Origin: Warburgia ugandensis
Lineage: Eukaryota; Streptophyta; Magnoliopsida; Canellales; Canellaceae
Direction: 5' to 3'
Assembly (NCBI GenBank): GCA_035236585.1
Contig: CP141131.1
Location: forward strand, 19,009,103-19,073,102
DNA length: 64,000 nt
The notes under the pieces were generated by a model. That model ran no database searches, was not told where the DNA came from, and saw nothing but the letters and a program-made list of their open reading frames with translations. Below are positions 1 to 14,981 of the stretch, one piece after another (position 1 is the first letter of the stretch; each line of letters opens with the position of its first letter). The position numbers were made by a program, and so were the translations under genes.

Positions 1-1491
1 ATTTACAAAACATGTCTATGCATAAAGCATTTATCATATGTATGCTGAATTAATTTATATGTTAAACAAGTCATAAAATAAGTCATACTAAACAAGTCAT
101 ATATGTATACTTGAAACATGCAGCCTCAAAATAATCATGGCTCTTTTAAAAGTTTAGTAGCGATAGAGCACCTACCTGGCTAGGTCGCGCTAACCCCTTT
201 GTCCTCGTACGCTCCTGAACATGGTTTGGGGAATCAAGGTTAGTTTGGCCTATATTTTATGGGTTTTAAAGTGGTTGGTCTTATTACTTAGGCATTAAGG
301 GTCCATCCCTATGCCTATGGGTGTCCTAAGGTCCTAATTGGGCCTTGGTATCATTAGTTTTCCAAAGGTTTAGCGGCCACACGCCACCATCCTATTCTAA
401 GGGTCATGCCCCTATTTGATTGGGCCTTGATCAAGGATTTTATAGTTTAAGAGTATCCGCATCGTCGACACAGACACAACGCCTTTTGCGGCGCCTCAAT
501 CGGAGCTTTAGATCTCAAGTTATAAGCTTTTTAGTGTCACACATACATAAGGACCTTAAGAGTAAAAAGGCAGAATGCTAGCGCGCTGCGCCTCAGCTTC
601 TTTAAGAAACGAAAAGATCCCGTATTGCTAGCGCGCTGCACGTCTGCAGAATGCGTCTCAGCAAGCGCATCTGCAGACATGCTAGATTTCCCGCCCATTT
701 TTCCCTTTTGCAGGCGCGTCCCCAAACGCGCCCGTTTGGTTCTCTCAGACGCGGTCAACGCGTCTCGTCCAGGTGGGACGTTTTGGTTGTTTAGGGGACT
801 GGGGCATCCTCAGGACACCCTGGTTCGACCCTGTCGAACCAGTGCGGCCCAGGGAATGTCCTTGGGTCCTTGGTGACTCTCCAGGGCTCTATTTTGCATG
901 ATTTTTCATGCAAAAACTTAGGGAAACTAAGCCTAGGACTACTGTGAAGACAGGTTTTGAGGGATCTTGGGCATACCTGGCTCATTGCTGGGTTTTTCTC
1001 CTTGTTTCTCCTGTAGGTTGCTTCTCCAAAACCAGTTTTCTTCAAGCTTTTGGGCTGCCATTAGAGGCGCCCAAGAGCTCTATTTATAGAGCTATAAGAG
1101 GGTTCTGGAGGGGGCTCTCACCGCCCTTGAATGGCGGTGGAGAAACCTCCAGAATGGTGGTGATTTCTCCTCCAATCACTGCCATTCTAGAAGCCTCTAG
1201 GGGGTTGAAGATGAAGGGTGCCCGTATCAAAATGGGCCCCTATGTTTTGCAGGCTAAATTCGTTTTTTAGTAAAAATTATATTTTTGCCCCTGAACTTCA
1301 AAGGGTCATAACTTGCTCATTTTAATTCCGTTTTGGGTGATTTTGGTCTTGTTAGATTCCTTTTTCCGAGACACACCTAATGGTATTATTTTCAGGACCA
1401 AATTTCTGGGTTCAGTCAAGGTAAATAGTGAAATGACCAAAATGCCCCTATCTTCAAAAACTAAACTTTTCATTGCTAACTTGGGATTACA
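1..1491 (+). repeat. 3' portion of an LTR-like retroelement module
   Basis: No gene is visible. The stretch from about 1190 onward (a 'gtgcccgtatcaaaatgggc' block, then 'gcccctgaacttcaaagggt') resembles the end of the modules finishing at 14253 and 45883, and it stops at GGGATTACA (1483-1491), a plausible ...CA LTR end. The left part runs off the window. ORFs of up to 120 codons here show no family motif and I read them as chance. The assignment to an LTR family rests on the repeated pattern inside this window only. Confidence 0.4.
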
Positions 1492-2791
1492 AAATTGGAG
1501 TCATTACAGAGTACCTCCTCCTTCTTTCCCAACCACATTTCAATGCAACATCAATATGTAAAGCTCCCTTTGAGGTTTCTAGTAGCCATCCTGAAAAGAT
1601 TTATAGTGTAAGCATCTTCCCCCAACCCAATCCTCTATGCACACACACCCCTCCCCCATCTTTGGATACAATGTGTTTTCCTTCTCCTCCTCAACCACCT
1701 TCAATGCATCCAATCCCACTCAATATATTTGTTTGTGTAAGCACATGGGGGAAAGTGTGAATTGAGAATTGGCATTCACGCATGGGAGTCCCCTTTCGTG
1801 TTTTACATGATGGGAGGAGAGAAGGTGGAAGTTTTCTATTAGAAACTCCCTTCCATCCTCATCCTCATCTTTCATCTCCTCTATTCCTTATTCTTTCTCC
1901 CCCTCATCACATCTAGAAAGCTTCCCTTGAGAAAATTTGTGTAGCTTCCTTGTGAAGTACATTGGAATGTAACTTAAATGGACGACAAGATCAAGTGTGA
2001 TGCTTGGCTTGGATGGTGCGATGGGATGGTATGGAAGATAAAATTTTCATGTTTTTTCTTCTTCATTTCTTTTCATTGGATCATGTTTCAACCCTAGGAT
2101 GAATGGTTGAGATTTCTTCAAAGTCTCAAATCCAAAAAAACATTGTTTTATGGCTCATTTCTTCTCATCTATTGAATTAGTATGTCTAAAGATAGATGGC
2201 TAAGATTTCGTTGATATTTTCTTATCCAAACTGATTATACTCCTTTATTTTCTCCTCAATCCATCATTTTTATCTATAGCAAATCAAATTTAAGAGAAAA
2301 AATATGTTTTCTCCTAAGGGGAACACATTTTATCCTCCTTAAAATATGGTGGGCAACTTATTGAAATTTTCTCCACCAGTCATGGTTCAATCTTCTCTCT
2401 CTTACATCATTTCTTTCTATTGGTCAATCCTAACTAAATAGCTTCTCATTAGTTATTTTGGCAGGGTCTTAGATGTGGAATGATCTTAGCCACTCTTTCT
2501 TAAAAAATTTAGATGAAAACTGACCTTCGATTTCTAATTTTTTCTCTCACTTCCCTCCTTATTTTTCTCTAGCAATCATACTAATTCTTTCATGTATTTC
2601 ACATGGGTTTAAATGGGATGCACCAACTTTGCATGAAAAATTCAATGTACACATGTAGGTCATTCCCATTTGATGTGCAAAGAGAGCAAATGAGGGATTT
2701 AGGTCTCATCCGAGTCTGGCTTGAGTGTGCTTCATATATGTGCTTCCTTTGATGTGAGTGGCTCTTAAGCTTTAGTTAGAAGCTCCCCAAA
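1492..2791. other. Intergenic, no recognisable feature
   Basis: AT- and pyrimidine-rich sequence with no coding signature. Nothing here matched a repeat elsewhere in the window. Confidence 0.5.
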
Positions 2792-5050
2792 TGTGACAAT
2801 CTAGGTTTTTCAAGTGCCTTTTTGGAATTATTTTTGAAAGGTGGGACCCCTCTTTTAAAAATCCTTTTAGAAAACAAAAAGTGGAAGCATTTTTCTTTAA
2901 AAAGACTTTCTCAAAACTTGAGTTTCATCTTATCTCTCAAAACACATTTATGAGTTCTAAAACTAAGCACTTTTACTTTCAAAATATAACAAGTCAAACT
3001 TAGCATTTTCCAAAATTCTGTCCAGTTATAATATATAGTCCAATATGTATTAAACATATTCATACATGTCTAAACTAACCATTACAGTTACATAAGCACT
3101 TAGTCGTTTAACAATACTTATAAAATAAATAGAGACATCAAGTGCAAACCTACATTGCTAATACCATCATTAATCCTCGTGGCACCCTGCCTCAACTTCC
3201 TTGCCTTCTCTTCTTTGTGTTTATTTATGAGGTGAGTATAGAGGAATATGCTTAGTAGGTAAAACTAAGATTACAAATATAAATCATTGTAAATTTGCAT
3301 TGATGCACCACACAGACAATAAAATATCCTTAGGTATTGTCCTCTTACAATGCATCATTTGCATACCTTTCAAGCATCCATCAAAGATTAGAGTTTAATC
3401 AAGTGCAACATAAGTGGAAGAATAACATGATATGTCGATATCAAAAGAATCCTCGTCAAACATGTGCACAAAATTGATGATAAAATAGTGAAGCACTTAA
3501 ATCTCAATTTAAATAACATATAAGAAAATCCTTGTCCATTTATGTCAAGTATATCATTTAAAAACATGCAAATATAAATGTATTAACTCTTAAATCATCC
3601 AAGGCATCATCATGCCTAGTGGCTCAAGGTGTCTATAACCCTAACATGTGCGTGGTGCCTCAAAAATCAACATATGACAACTATCCTATAATGTGACACC
3701 ACAACACTATAGCGATTGTCCAATCGTGGACCACTAATGTGAAAAGAACACATTGATCACTATGCTGCTGCAATTGCCCAATAGTAGGAGATCGCATGCT
3801 CAAATGCTAATACCAACTGTGTGTGAGACTTATCACCGTTTCTCATAAGAGGAGAATGAATCGCATAGTGTGGCCTTCCCATGATGCTACACCGGAAATT
3901 TAGCCACTTGGGCTTGGTGTCAAAATAGCAACTTTGGGAAGGTGGGTGCCTAACCCTACAACCCTCTTATCATAGTGTCCATCAAGCAAAAGTGCCAATC
4001 TAAAAATAAATCATTGCATAAAAATCTAGATACAATGTACCCTCTGCTACATATTAGTTGTCTATTAATCACATAATCAAATCCTGATCATGGTTTAAGG
4101 TATAGATGAGGTGTCAATATAAATGATGCATAAACAATATGCTTTTTACCATTTCAAGTATAATCATAAAATATCTTTATTTTTACAACAATTTTGATAC
4201 AGTTTTTCCTATTTATAGGACGGTGCACATTTAATGCATGTGATGTGATTTACCTGATAATTATAGTTTCATGTTTAAATAAAAATGGAGACTCTATCTC
4301 CTGAGAATCTCATCCACAGATAATATAATAATTTTCACATAATTTAAGTTATAAGGATGCTATATTTTCCAGTCTCAAATAGAGTCATCAACTATAATTT
4401 AATTGTAGTAATTACATATATTTAGCAACCTTAGAATTACCCATATTGATTTGATAGTTCATATTTACCAAGATCAATCACAAATTAGTTTGAAGGTTGG
4501 TCGATGATTAAGAATCACTAATCAGAGCTCTTATTATTAATTAAGCACTAATATGAGAAATATGAAATAAATGTCATAACTTAATCTCTCAATCATAGAT
4601 TTGTATATTGAGTTCCTAATTTGAATGATCAGATCATTCCCTGATATGTTATTCAATCTCAAATCAAATATATCTAGTGTTGGGGGAAATCAATTTTACA
4701 TATCAACGGTTAGATATGATCTTCTACACTTAGATCACATGAATCTAAGCAATGAAGAGATCGAATCTACAAATTAACGGTCCGATCAGCTTTTATATAT
4801 TTAACAAGATTTTTGTTTATTTTTTTAACCCAGATCATCCTTAACATGCAATTCATATCACTAGATTCATAGTTCTACTATCTAATCGCGCTTTCAATGG
4901 TGAGATTTGTAGATCTAATACCACTCATGCATCATGTTTAGATAAAAAAAAAAGACTCAATGATTGGATGATCTATGATTGAACTTTCATTGACATAGGT
5001 GCACAATTTATTTAGTAAGGATTTCAAATATATAAATTTCACTTTTTTGC
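2792..5050 (+). repeat. LTR-like module A (TGTGACAAT start)
   Basis: It starts TGTGACAATCTAGGTTTTTC and has an AAGGTGGGACCCC motif about 50 bases in. The same start and the same offset motif occur at 7217 (+) and, inverted, at 11860 (-). Three independently placed copies of this layout make a shared LTR family likely. There is no primer-binding site or protein-coding domain nearby, so these are probably solo or broken LTRs. The right edge is uncertain. Confidence 0.42.
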
Positions 5051-5567
5051 CCCATTAGAATTTGGTCACAGTCCTCAGAGAAGATGACTGAAAAATGATC
5101 TTCACCATCATTTCGTAATGTTTGAAGGGAGTCTATCATCCTTTGGCCCCAAAAAAGGGGAAAACACTGATAGAAGCGTTGGTCGGGTTTTGCAACGAAA
5201 TGGCATTTTTCCCCATCCGATCTACAATTTGGCTATGTTGAATGATGTATTTATTCCATCTATATCTAACCTAGTTGATGGATTGTCAATTAGTTGCTTC
5301 AAGCAAAGATTATTCAATACACACAGTAGCCAACAATGAAAATAATTGGCTCACTGTCAAAGATGAGCATGCGTGCGAGACAAAGACAGAGAAATAGAGA
5401 GAGATGGAGAGAAAGAAAGAGAAAAGAGGGAAGTGAGAGGGAGAGGGAGAGGGAGAGGGAGAGCGAGAGGGAAAGGGAAAGGCTGTGCATGAGTGGGTTT
5501 CCTACCGTATGTTGATGGCAGTTGCAAGTGGTGATACTGACACCAACTACCAAAGAAAGAGGGATGT

Positions 5568-5650
<83 letters not shown>

Positions 5651-7216
5651 GGTGGTGCCTTCCCCCCTCATATGGCTTCCGCCCTGCATGATAAGAAGCT
5701 GGGAGTAGAGCTCTACGCATCGAGCTCCTCCTGGTCGACTGTTGCATGGGATCCTTATTTAAGAGAGGGTGGTGTTATCAATTTATCCCTTATGCTATTT
5801 TGTAAAATTTTGGGGTTTTATGTTGCCGATCTCCGTTTCGGATAAATTAGTGTTGTTGCAAAGCTCATGTCTCATACGCCTTGAATTTTGAGGTTTCAAA
5901 GTACGATTTGGAGTTTTTAATGAATTCACTTCTATGGATTTTGATTTCAACAAAATTCAACCCCTTGCCCTATTTTTCAATCAAAATTGTGATAATTTAG
6001 ATGGAATGATAATTTAAAAAAATTGGGTTATTACGCCAAATTTGGTGAAATGCATGCATATATTGATGGAAGTTCGGCCACATCATATTTGATATTTACA
6101 ACCTCTTTTGCATAAATAAGATTCGGCAATGCTTCTAGGGTTTCTAACTGTGCTACAAATAATAACGACACCCATTCTACATTTCTAACTGTTTCTTAAA
6201 ATTGTCTTATAATGTCACATTTTATGAGAGATTTTCAGAAACCATCTTTTTATTTTTAATAAGACGCTTGTGTTTAAACTGCCTTTTATTGTTGTCTTAT
6301 AAAACCCTAATCAGTAGTGTCAAACTCTAGATTATCCATATTATAGTGTTTGAAATGCCAAAAATAACCTTTTTTTATAATTGTACCCTCAACCTGAAAA
6401 ATATGAAAACAACACTAATTGGTGATCTTTATGATTGAATAAGGGCTAAAACCTGCTAAATATAAAAGTATTCTATGTAGTAATTCTATACCTATCAAAT
6501 CAACACAATTACATACTTAATTCAAAGCTCATGAGTAAACTTTTTAAAAGTTCACTTTAGTGTACATAACACAATTCATCACTTATCTATAATCATATAT
6601 ATTGTGAACCAAAGTCATAACAATTGGATAATTCTAACATTCAAAAAGTTGTTGCTTAAGTAACTAAATATAGATTATTATTTATCAAGTGTTTATTGTC
6701 TATTTATTATAATCAAAGGTATTCTTTTTAGATATTAGTGCCATCTAATCCATGTAGTTTTTGGCTACTTGACATCCAATCTTAGATCAATAGATTAGCC
6801 AAATGTGTCCCCCTTTAAGCAAAGTGGCTCTACAAGGCAACTTGCCATAGTGTCACACTCTACAATAGCATTCCTCCGTTATAAAAGAACAGGCCCTCTT
6901 ACTTTTTAGGAGAATATGCAAATTAAAATATTTGAAAGTCCTAGGGACAACCAATATGAGTTACGTTTAATAATGCCAAATCCTCTTTTATTAGATTGTT
7001 AACTATTAACAAGATTTTATCAAAAGCTACTGCATAAAATGTTTTATTTTTTAGTGGTAAGGATATATTGTAGATTGAGAGAATCTACAAACACACATTA
7101 ATGAACTAACTATTAAATTATGTTTACATCGTCCCTTCGAAAGCTAATTCATCATCTCCTAGATTCTCTATGTGCGCGCATGTGTGCTTGCATGTGCATG
7201 CATCTTAAAGAAATAG
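5051..7216. other. Intergenic with GA-rich tract, otherwise unremarkable
   Basis: Apart from the purine tract and microsatellite at 5380-5647, I see no gene. Reading frames of Arg-Glu or Leu-Ser repeats across the microsatellite are artefacts of the dinucleotide repeat. Confidence 0.5.
5571..5647. repeat. (GA)n microsatellite, about 38 units
   Basis: Uninterrupted GA dinucleotides, preceded by a looser GA-rich tract from about 5380 to 5480. Confidence 0.97.
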
Positions 7217-8960
7217 TGTGATGACCCGGGTTTTCCAACACTTTTTAATAAAACTTTTCAAAAGGTGGGGCCCCAATTTTTAAAAACCAAAACAGTGAGA
7301 AACAATTTCAATTAATTTCATTTTAAGAAAACCCCGAGTGTCAACCATCAACTTAAAACTCAAATAAAATTTTCATTTTTCAAGTAAACCTTTTTAAAAT
7401 AAGTTACAACTATAGGATTCATCCAGTCAACAACCACATTCCTAACATCAATGTAATCAAGCCCAATGAGACGGATATACATATACAGTCCATGTGGAAT
7501 TTAAAACATACCTCAAAATAAGATATCTCGATCACTATTCGTCAAACTCCTTATCAATCCTTATCTTTCTCTCAATATCTGAGGCATTATAATAATAACG
7601 CAATGCCTCAACAAGCAATGCATGGTAGGTATATAGACATTTAATGTAATAACAAATGAAACATAAAAAGAAAAATTGAATAACAATGTTGATATAAGTG
7701 TAGGTCATAATATCCATGGAACATAAGTATCATAAGCAATGTCAATACAGTATTAAGACATCATGTGCAATAAAACATGAATCTCATGGATGTAAAACAT
7801 GATAATCTCATGAATGTAAAACATTGTATGATCCAATCTCGATGAGCATACTATAAACAAGCAGGGCACCCCAAAGTACGTGGGTTCCACAACTATCTTA
7901 TATACTCATACAACAGATCATGAGTACTCATATTAATCCTCTGAGTGTCGTCACACCCAGGCATACAAAAACATCTCAATGCTCATCATATAAGCATATA
8001 GAACAAGAGTATGGATAGTCATGCTACAGTGACAACCACTCCAGGGTCTTAACCACCACCACTCCCTGTCGACACCATAACGAGAGACTTAATGTTCGTC
8101 CTGTGAAAACCCTAATTTTTTTGAAATTATTTAGAATTAATTGAAATTTATAAAAAATCGTGGTGGAATATTATATATAATATAATATTATTTTTTAGAA
8201 AAAGAATCAAGTCTTGAAACATAGATGTTTGGAATCATATTCAAAAAATGAGTCAGAATGACTATAAGCACACTGAAATCTAAGCTCATGTGGAAAATCC
8301 TTATTTTTCTTAATTTTTATGAATTTATATTTGCCCATAAGGGTAAAATGGTCACCAAAATTCTCTACCCACATTCTCTCTCCCTCTTTCCCTCTCTCTT
8401 TCCTCCTCTCCTTCTCTTTCTTTTCTTTTCTTTTTCCTTTTCTTTTCTCTTTCCTTCTCCCTTTACACCATAGAGCATGTCTGCTGATGCACCAGAGGAA
8501 TATTCCCTCACGGAGTATCGGGCGCATACATGAACACATCATCCCCTAAAGACTAGGTTTTTCACCTAAAAACCCTAATTCAATTAGCCATTTCATTTCA
8601 GCCATTGGATTTCACTCTCCACCGTTGGATGGATTTGGTTGACCTGATCTATAAAATCCCCAAGATTTCATATTGATCAAGAGTGTATTAATAGGTGAAA
8701 TTATTAGAAAACAGTAACTTCGACAATCACTAGTAAAGGGGGCGGGCCACTAAACGATTTGTCAATCTATATAACCCATATTGAATCTGGGCCCTTATTT
8801 TTTACTAAAACTTAAAAATGCAATTCAGACTCATTTTAACTCCAAATCAAGATATGAAAGAAGCTCTGGATTTCTAGTGAAGAGTACAATCTAATGAAAA
8901 CATAAAATTTAGGTTTCAGTTACTGTAAAATTCTATAAATCACAAAAAGTAGTACTAATT
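7217..8960 (+). repeat. LTR-like module B (TGTGATGACC start)
   Basis: It begins TGTGATGACCCGGGTTTTCC with an AAGGTGGGGCCCC motif about 50 bases in, matching modules A and D. A pyrimidine-rich tract lies at 8374-8470. Text such as 'ccattggatttcactctcca' and 'accgttggatgg' near 8.6 kb is of the kind seen in the later part of modules A and C. The 3' ATTACA end is not visible, so it looks truncated. Confidence 0.42.
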
Positions 8961-11860
8961 TCAAAGATCAGTTCAATCTGGCATGATCAGAACTTGAATT
9001 TCTAATTCATTAGTGATCTAGTGATGAGGGAATATGGAATCAAGAGTTGGATATAATTGATTTGGGATGAATTAAGAAATTTAACCTTAATGGAAGAGAA
9101 ATATTAAAAATGCTCATGGTGGATTTACTTGATCTGACTAATCAAGGATGATCATAAATTGTGAATCAGTATGGATGACAATCTAATGATAAGATCATGA
9201 AAAATGAATGGCCTAATGTGGCTAATTTGGGATAGATTGAAATCTATGCCCTTGACTTTGATAAAATGACTAAAGATATTATTGATCAGTTGGATCACGA
9301 AGGATCAGATCATATGATGAGATGCATCAATGATCTAGTGATGATATCATAATAAGATAATGTGATAGATCTGAATAAAAATGAAAGATCAAGATCTAAA
9401 CCATTAATAGGATAAAAAAATGAATAGAAATCAAAATATGACCATTGGATCAAAATGGACAAATATGATATATTCAAATTGTGCATGTGAATTATTATAT
9501 TCTATTGTAAATGTTTTTTTATTTGTTTAGTAGATTTAATTATTAGATTTATTTATTTACACTTTAATGTTCATGTTATGTAAATTACATAGAAAATATA
9601 ATTAAATAAAAATAGATATTGATGAATATTTACAATGAATATGGACATAGACTTAATGATAGTAAGGGCTATAGTTAGTAGGACAATATAAAGTATCATT
9701 TCCTTGGCCCAAATTAGGAGAATAATAAACCCCATGAATGACATTTTAAATGTTTATGGATTTAATTAAAATCAAATAACAAGAGTACTTAGGGTTTAAT
9801 GATCATAGGAACCTTATGAAGGTTGAGCTAAGGTCACCCCAATAAATGTTGGACATGGTGATAAGGGGGTTCTCTAATAAAGCCTCGCTCTTCCCCCACC
9901 TTCTGACAATGTTTGTTGGTGTATAAACGCCTCCTTACATGAGGATTGAATTAACCATTCTGTGAACAGCTTTTATTTGGTAAACCTTAGTCAATTGAAA
10001 ATAAGAGGAGCTGTCTAGAATTAGGAGTGCATAAATTATCTTCAATTAGTAAAACATTAACTGGTTGAATAATAATAATAATAATAAGATCATAAAAGGA
10101 TAGTAAACTATCTAATCCAAATAAAAATGATAATTAAGATAATCAAAGATCAAATAAGATCCATAAGGAGATCTTAAATGATAAAAAATAATAAGAATCA
10201 TAATATTGTGTGTATGTTTTAAAGTAGTATAAATATTATATTCAAATGTAGATCAATAGATTAGACCCTTGATCAATATGATCCAAGGAAAAAGATTCAA
10301 ATCATCCTATGTAAGGATTATCAAAAGAATAACTAAGAAGTATAAATGAGTTGAGGAATGATGTATATATATGATTAGACAGATACATGAAGGATATGAT
10401 GATCAAGATCAATGAGAAGATGGATTATTGAAAGTAAAGGTAGGTGGACCTTAAGAATATATTCAATATAGAAAATACATGTAATTTACACATGATCTTA
10501 TCCTTATAACTATAAATTGATTATAATTTCCTTAGAATTGTTTACGAATTAACAAATGACTTTGAAATGAATACAAAGTAATTGATTAAGTAATTATGAA
10601 ATTACTTAAGGCAACAAATGATGTGAAAATGAATACGAAGAGGTTGATTAAATAATTATGAAATTATTTAATGGGTAGAATGAGAATACTTAAACTATAT
10701 TAGTTGGACCCCCAAATCTTATGAAAAGAAGTTATAAGCATGTCCTATTATAACCAGGCACACAGTCTGTAAGTATGAATTATTATTTTTCATACAAGCA
10801 TGGAGGCTTATGATTTTATTTTAAGACAGGTTTATGCCTATGGATGTTAATGTTGGGAGAGTTATGAGGGTTTGGCCACCTACTCTTTGAAACTAATTAT
10901 GATGATGATACTATGCCCAAAGAGAGGCAAAATGTAAGGTGCGGCAATTATGGGAAGGTTGTCACTATGACAGCCATGGTTCCCCCCATGCGAATATGGA
11001 TCTGTATTTTCCACCATCGTATCAGTGGAGTAGTGAGCAGTTATTTGGGCATGCTATACGGATTGAGACTGCAAGCATGGTAGTCCTTGAGATTATTTTG
11101 CATTATGATGCAATTGATTATGGCATGATAAGATGCCTTATGTTATGGTATGATGAGATGTTTAGTAAAAGTTATTACCGATGTTGTATTAGAGGATGAT
11201 TATATATTAACACCTAGTGTTAATATTGAAATTAGTTTAGAAATGAGATATTATTGATGATATTGACTATATTCATGATTTTTAATGGTTTTATTTATAT
11301 GTAATATATATAATTCATATGATGAGTGAAGGATAAAATGATTATCTAATTGTATAAATTGATTTATATTATAGATATAAAGAACTATTGATTATATTTC
11401 TCAAATCCCCTACCAAGCATAGCTTGCTAAGATATTGTAAATGTTTGAATGTTTATAATATCTCAGATACAATTAAGGAAGATTGAAAGCTCAAGACTTG
11501 AGAATAATCATCACCATACTACTGCTCATGGTATTTACTTGGAGGAAGATTGTATTGATTGGTATGAAATTTGGATTATAATATTTGGACAAGGTATGTA
11601 ATGACTACCGCAGCTGTGTATGTGAACCACTGAATTGATCCTGATTTTAATAAAAGTATTTCTATGGATATTCAATGAAAAATTTATTTTATATAAAAAT
11701 ATATGTATGATAAGTAATTTGAGGTGGCACTTGGGTTTTTGACAAATCAATTTCAAAGAAAATATGTTTCTGTTGTTTGAATTTTAAAAGAGTTTCAAAA
11801 TCAAGGCCCTACCTTTGCAAATATTTATGAAAATGTGTTTTAAAAACCTAGGTTGTCACA
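8961..11860 (-). repeat. LTR-like module D, inverted
   Basis: Read on the minus strand from 11860 it starts TGTGACAACCTAGGTTTTTA and has AAGGTAGGGCC at the same offset as in A and B. The left edge is uncertain. An 86-codon ORF at 10939-11199 has no recognisable motif and is probably chance. Confidence 0.4.
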
Positions 11861-14253
11861 CGTCCCCATGGAAATGCCCGGACCGGTAGTGTGGACTACC
11901 CATGTTACCAAACCCCTATCAAAAGCCATCTATGGGTAAGTGTCTATCATATCATAATCACATCATAAATTCAAAGCGTGGGTGGTCGGCCTTACTCCAT
12001 CTTAGCATGACATCCACTGGGTGAGAGCACCTATCATAAATCACATATCTCATAAAATCAAGAGCATTCGTGGCTCACAATCCCTAAAGCACACCCCTCA
12101 TCCCGGGATTAGCCTCTCAAAGGACTAGCCACCAAGCCTCCACCACCAATTGTATGAAAAGCCACCAATCTCAATGATGCAATAGATAAAGAAAGATATT
12201 TACTAATCATACATAAAATATGTCATATCAATACCATAAAATAATCAATCATAAAAAACCCATTCAATGCACTACCAAAATCTCATATCAAAGCATGACA
12301 TAAAACTTTGAAATTCATAGATCTTTGAAATAAATAAACATGTGACAAGCAATCGTGATGATATGATGATGCAAGATTTAGAAAACAAGATGCAACATTA
12401 AATGTTATCACCTGCCTCATTCTAAGATAACCCAATTAAGCATATAATCCTCTTAGCTTGTATACTCTACTGTACCTATCAGTATCACAGTACTATTTCA
12501 TGTTAATTATTTTCCTCAACGAAAGTCTATTACAATTTTTCTCTCAAGTTGTGTCCATTTATGCGTCCCTTCATATAGTCATCCTCCTGATCTAGGTCAA
12601 CGGTTTAAATCGTCTAATTTTTCCTTTATTAATCAGTTTTCATAACATTTAATGCATACCTGCCTCATCTGATCGTCGATTGGAGTTATAGTCTACCAAT
12701 TTAATGTTTCCTAATTCTAAAAGATTCAATGTATTCTATCTCAATGGAATCTATGGTGATCCAACCATTGGATAGTTCTTTAGGACTTTCATTTATAATT
12801 AGATCATTAATCCCAACTTTAATTATTATTAATCAATCATATCTCATGTTCATCTGCTCATTTTAGTGTGAATCTACAGTTTACACCTTGATCTGACCGT
12901 CAGATCATCCTTGGATCAACAAGTTTCCAAGATCTTGGTTAGATCAATGGTCCAGAACAATTCTAATATGAATACTCATAGTCCGTTCATTAGATTCATC
13001 ACTTTATCCTTTAAATCATCCAATTATTAAAGTTATAAGGCCTAATCATCCTCTGATCAGCCTTATCTAAATAATTGGATATATTTTCATAGGTTTGATC
13101 AACTAACTATAATCAGATCATGTTTTAGAGGTTAAATTCTTGTCTGTGTCGTTGAGACGATTCCAATAGATCTGTCGGATTGACGACCAACCTTTATAGC
13201 CTCCAGAATATCAAAAAAACCATTTCAGATCAAAATCCGAATCTTTTTCATAGTTTACACTCACCAACGAAGTGGTTTACACCAGTTTATACTGGCTTAA
13301 ACAGACATCTCAAGGACACACCATTTATAGGACGCGCGACGAAAACCGTCATGTGCATCCTGGGCGCCGAAACGCATTCCGAGTGTGTCGTGGTTTCCAA
13401 GATGCTCACCGTTCTGGTCATCCGTGACAGTGCGCGACAACATCCCCATCTGCGTGTGTGCCGTCCGCATCTGGCGTCCCATTCAATGTCCTAGGTACGT
13501 TGTCCATCAGGGACGATGAACCCGAGCTGTCTATCTTGTTTTAGCTTAATCTGAGGCCTAGATGCTTTGATTTTTTTATCTGTCTTTGCCGTTCCTAGGG
13601 TTTTTGGGTCCAAAGATAACATTGAACGGCTCATGTATATCATCTAAGCTATCCTTAACGTGGGTCTACCCACAAACCATGGTTTTGATTTCTTAGGCCT
13701 TGCAACAGCCATTAAGACTAGATCTAGTCTAGATCTGTGAGGAAAAAGTTAAGAAATAAGCAAAAGAGAAGGATAGATGGTTTAGCTTACCTGATTAGAG
13801 TTGGGGAGAGGAGATTAGAACCCTATGATGCGTGCAAACTTCATTTCGTGTTAGCGGCGGGCAAAGGGGAAAACTAAGTTCTTTCTTTGGGTGTTTAGCA
13901 TGGGAATGGAAAGGGAACATGCTTTTGTAATTGTAGATTCGATTAATTCACAGGGAAAGGCAGATCACCACCTCTCTCCGCCTACTACGGGTTAGGGATG
14001 GAAAGGGGGTGCCGTTATCAAAAGGACCCCTATAATTCGTGTCCCTGCCTAATTACCAAAATACCCTTGTAAATTAAAATGTTCATATCTCTCTCATCCG
14101 AACTCTGTTTTCGACATTCTTTATACCGTTCAATTCCTATCGATGTGTACTTTCTAAATTTAGTAGTTTCAAAACGAAATTCTATTCATATAATTTTTAA
14201 TTTTATTTATTTATTTTATTACTAATTTAGGGTTAAAAATTAAGGATATTACA
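11861..14253 (+). repeat. LTR-like module C ending ATTACA
   Basis: It lies directly against the inverted start of module D, so the two sit head to head. The 3' part (a 'gtgccgttatcaaaagga' block near 14010, then 'attaccaaaatacccttg') is the counterpart of the 1190-1491 block, and it ends GGATATTACA at 14253. The 5' LTR start is missing. A 104-codon ORF at 13180-13494 has no support as a gene. Confidence 0.38.
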
Positions 14254-14981
14254 AATAGACAACCATGTAGGCAACATGAGAATGCGAGGCCATTACCCCT
14301 CAGTCAAGATGAGGATATCTTAGCTCACCACGAAATTAGTGCAACTATTGCTAGTCCTGCTACTACTTTCTTATGGTCCTCAATGATTGAACTCCATAAA
14401 AGTTAGTAGAAATAGAGATTGTAGGCTGTCTAGAATATGTTCTCAAATGTTAAATTATGTGATTATAATGTACTCTAATCTTTCTTCTTGTATTTTTTCC
14501 CCCCCCCCCTTTTTTCCCTCTTGCATAGTGAAGTGAATTTAAATCCACAACTTCTTGATTACTTGGAAAAAAGAAAACCATAATTTCTTGATTATGAAAT
14601 AAGGCACTTAGCCAACTTGGGTAAGTAAGGGCCAATTATTCTTGGACGTTTAAAGAGAATATGAAGACCCTTTCGATTTGTGGAGATAGCTAAGCTTTTA
14701 CGTATTCTACACCAGAAGGTTCTTTGACCTTGCCCCTTCTTAAAAAGTATAAATTGTTAATATCCATATGATTTTGTTTTATAAACCAATAAGTTAACAT
14801 CATCCCACCAAAGTGATCATTTAGTCCCACAAAATGGAAGTCTAGATCCACAAAAGGGGTAGACAACTTAGCATCTCCCCTAGAATAAGATTGGACATAG
14901 GTTTGAGTCACAACTTTCCTCTTTAGGTGGGACTTGTAATTAGAAGTGTCGAAAGATTTGCTTTATAATTCTTTGCTTGTA

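Noticed and set aside
5314-5845. Several overlapping ORFs with long Arg-Glu or Leu-Ser runs
   Set aside because: They are translations of the (GA)n microsatellite in different frames; the non-repeat ends have no motif. The same applies near 15.0, 32.9 and 54.4 kb.
10939-11199. 86-codon ORF with Met start
   Set aside because: No family resemblance, lies inside an inverted LTR-like module, and has no splice or promoter context.
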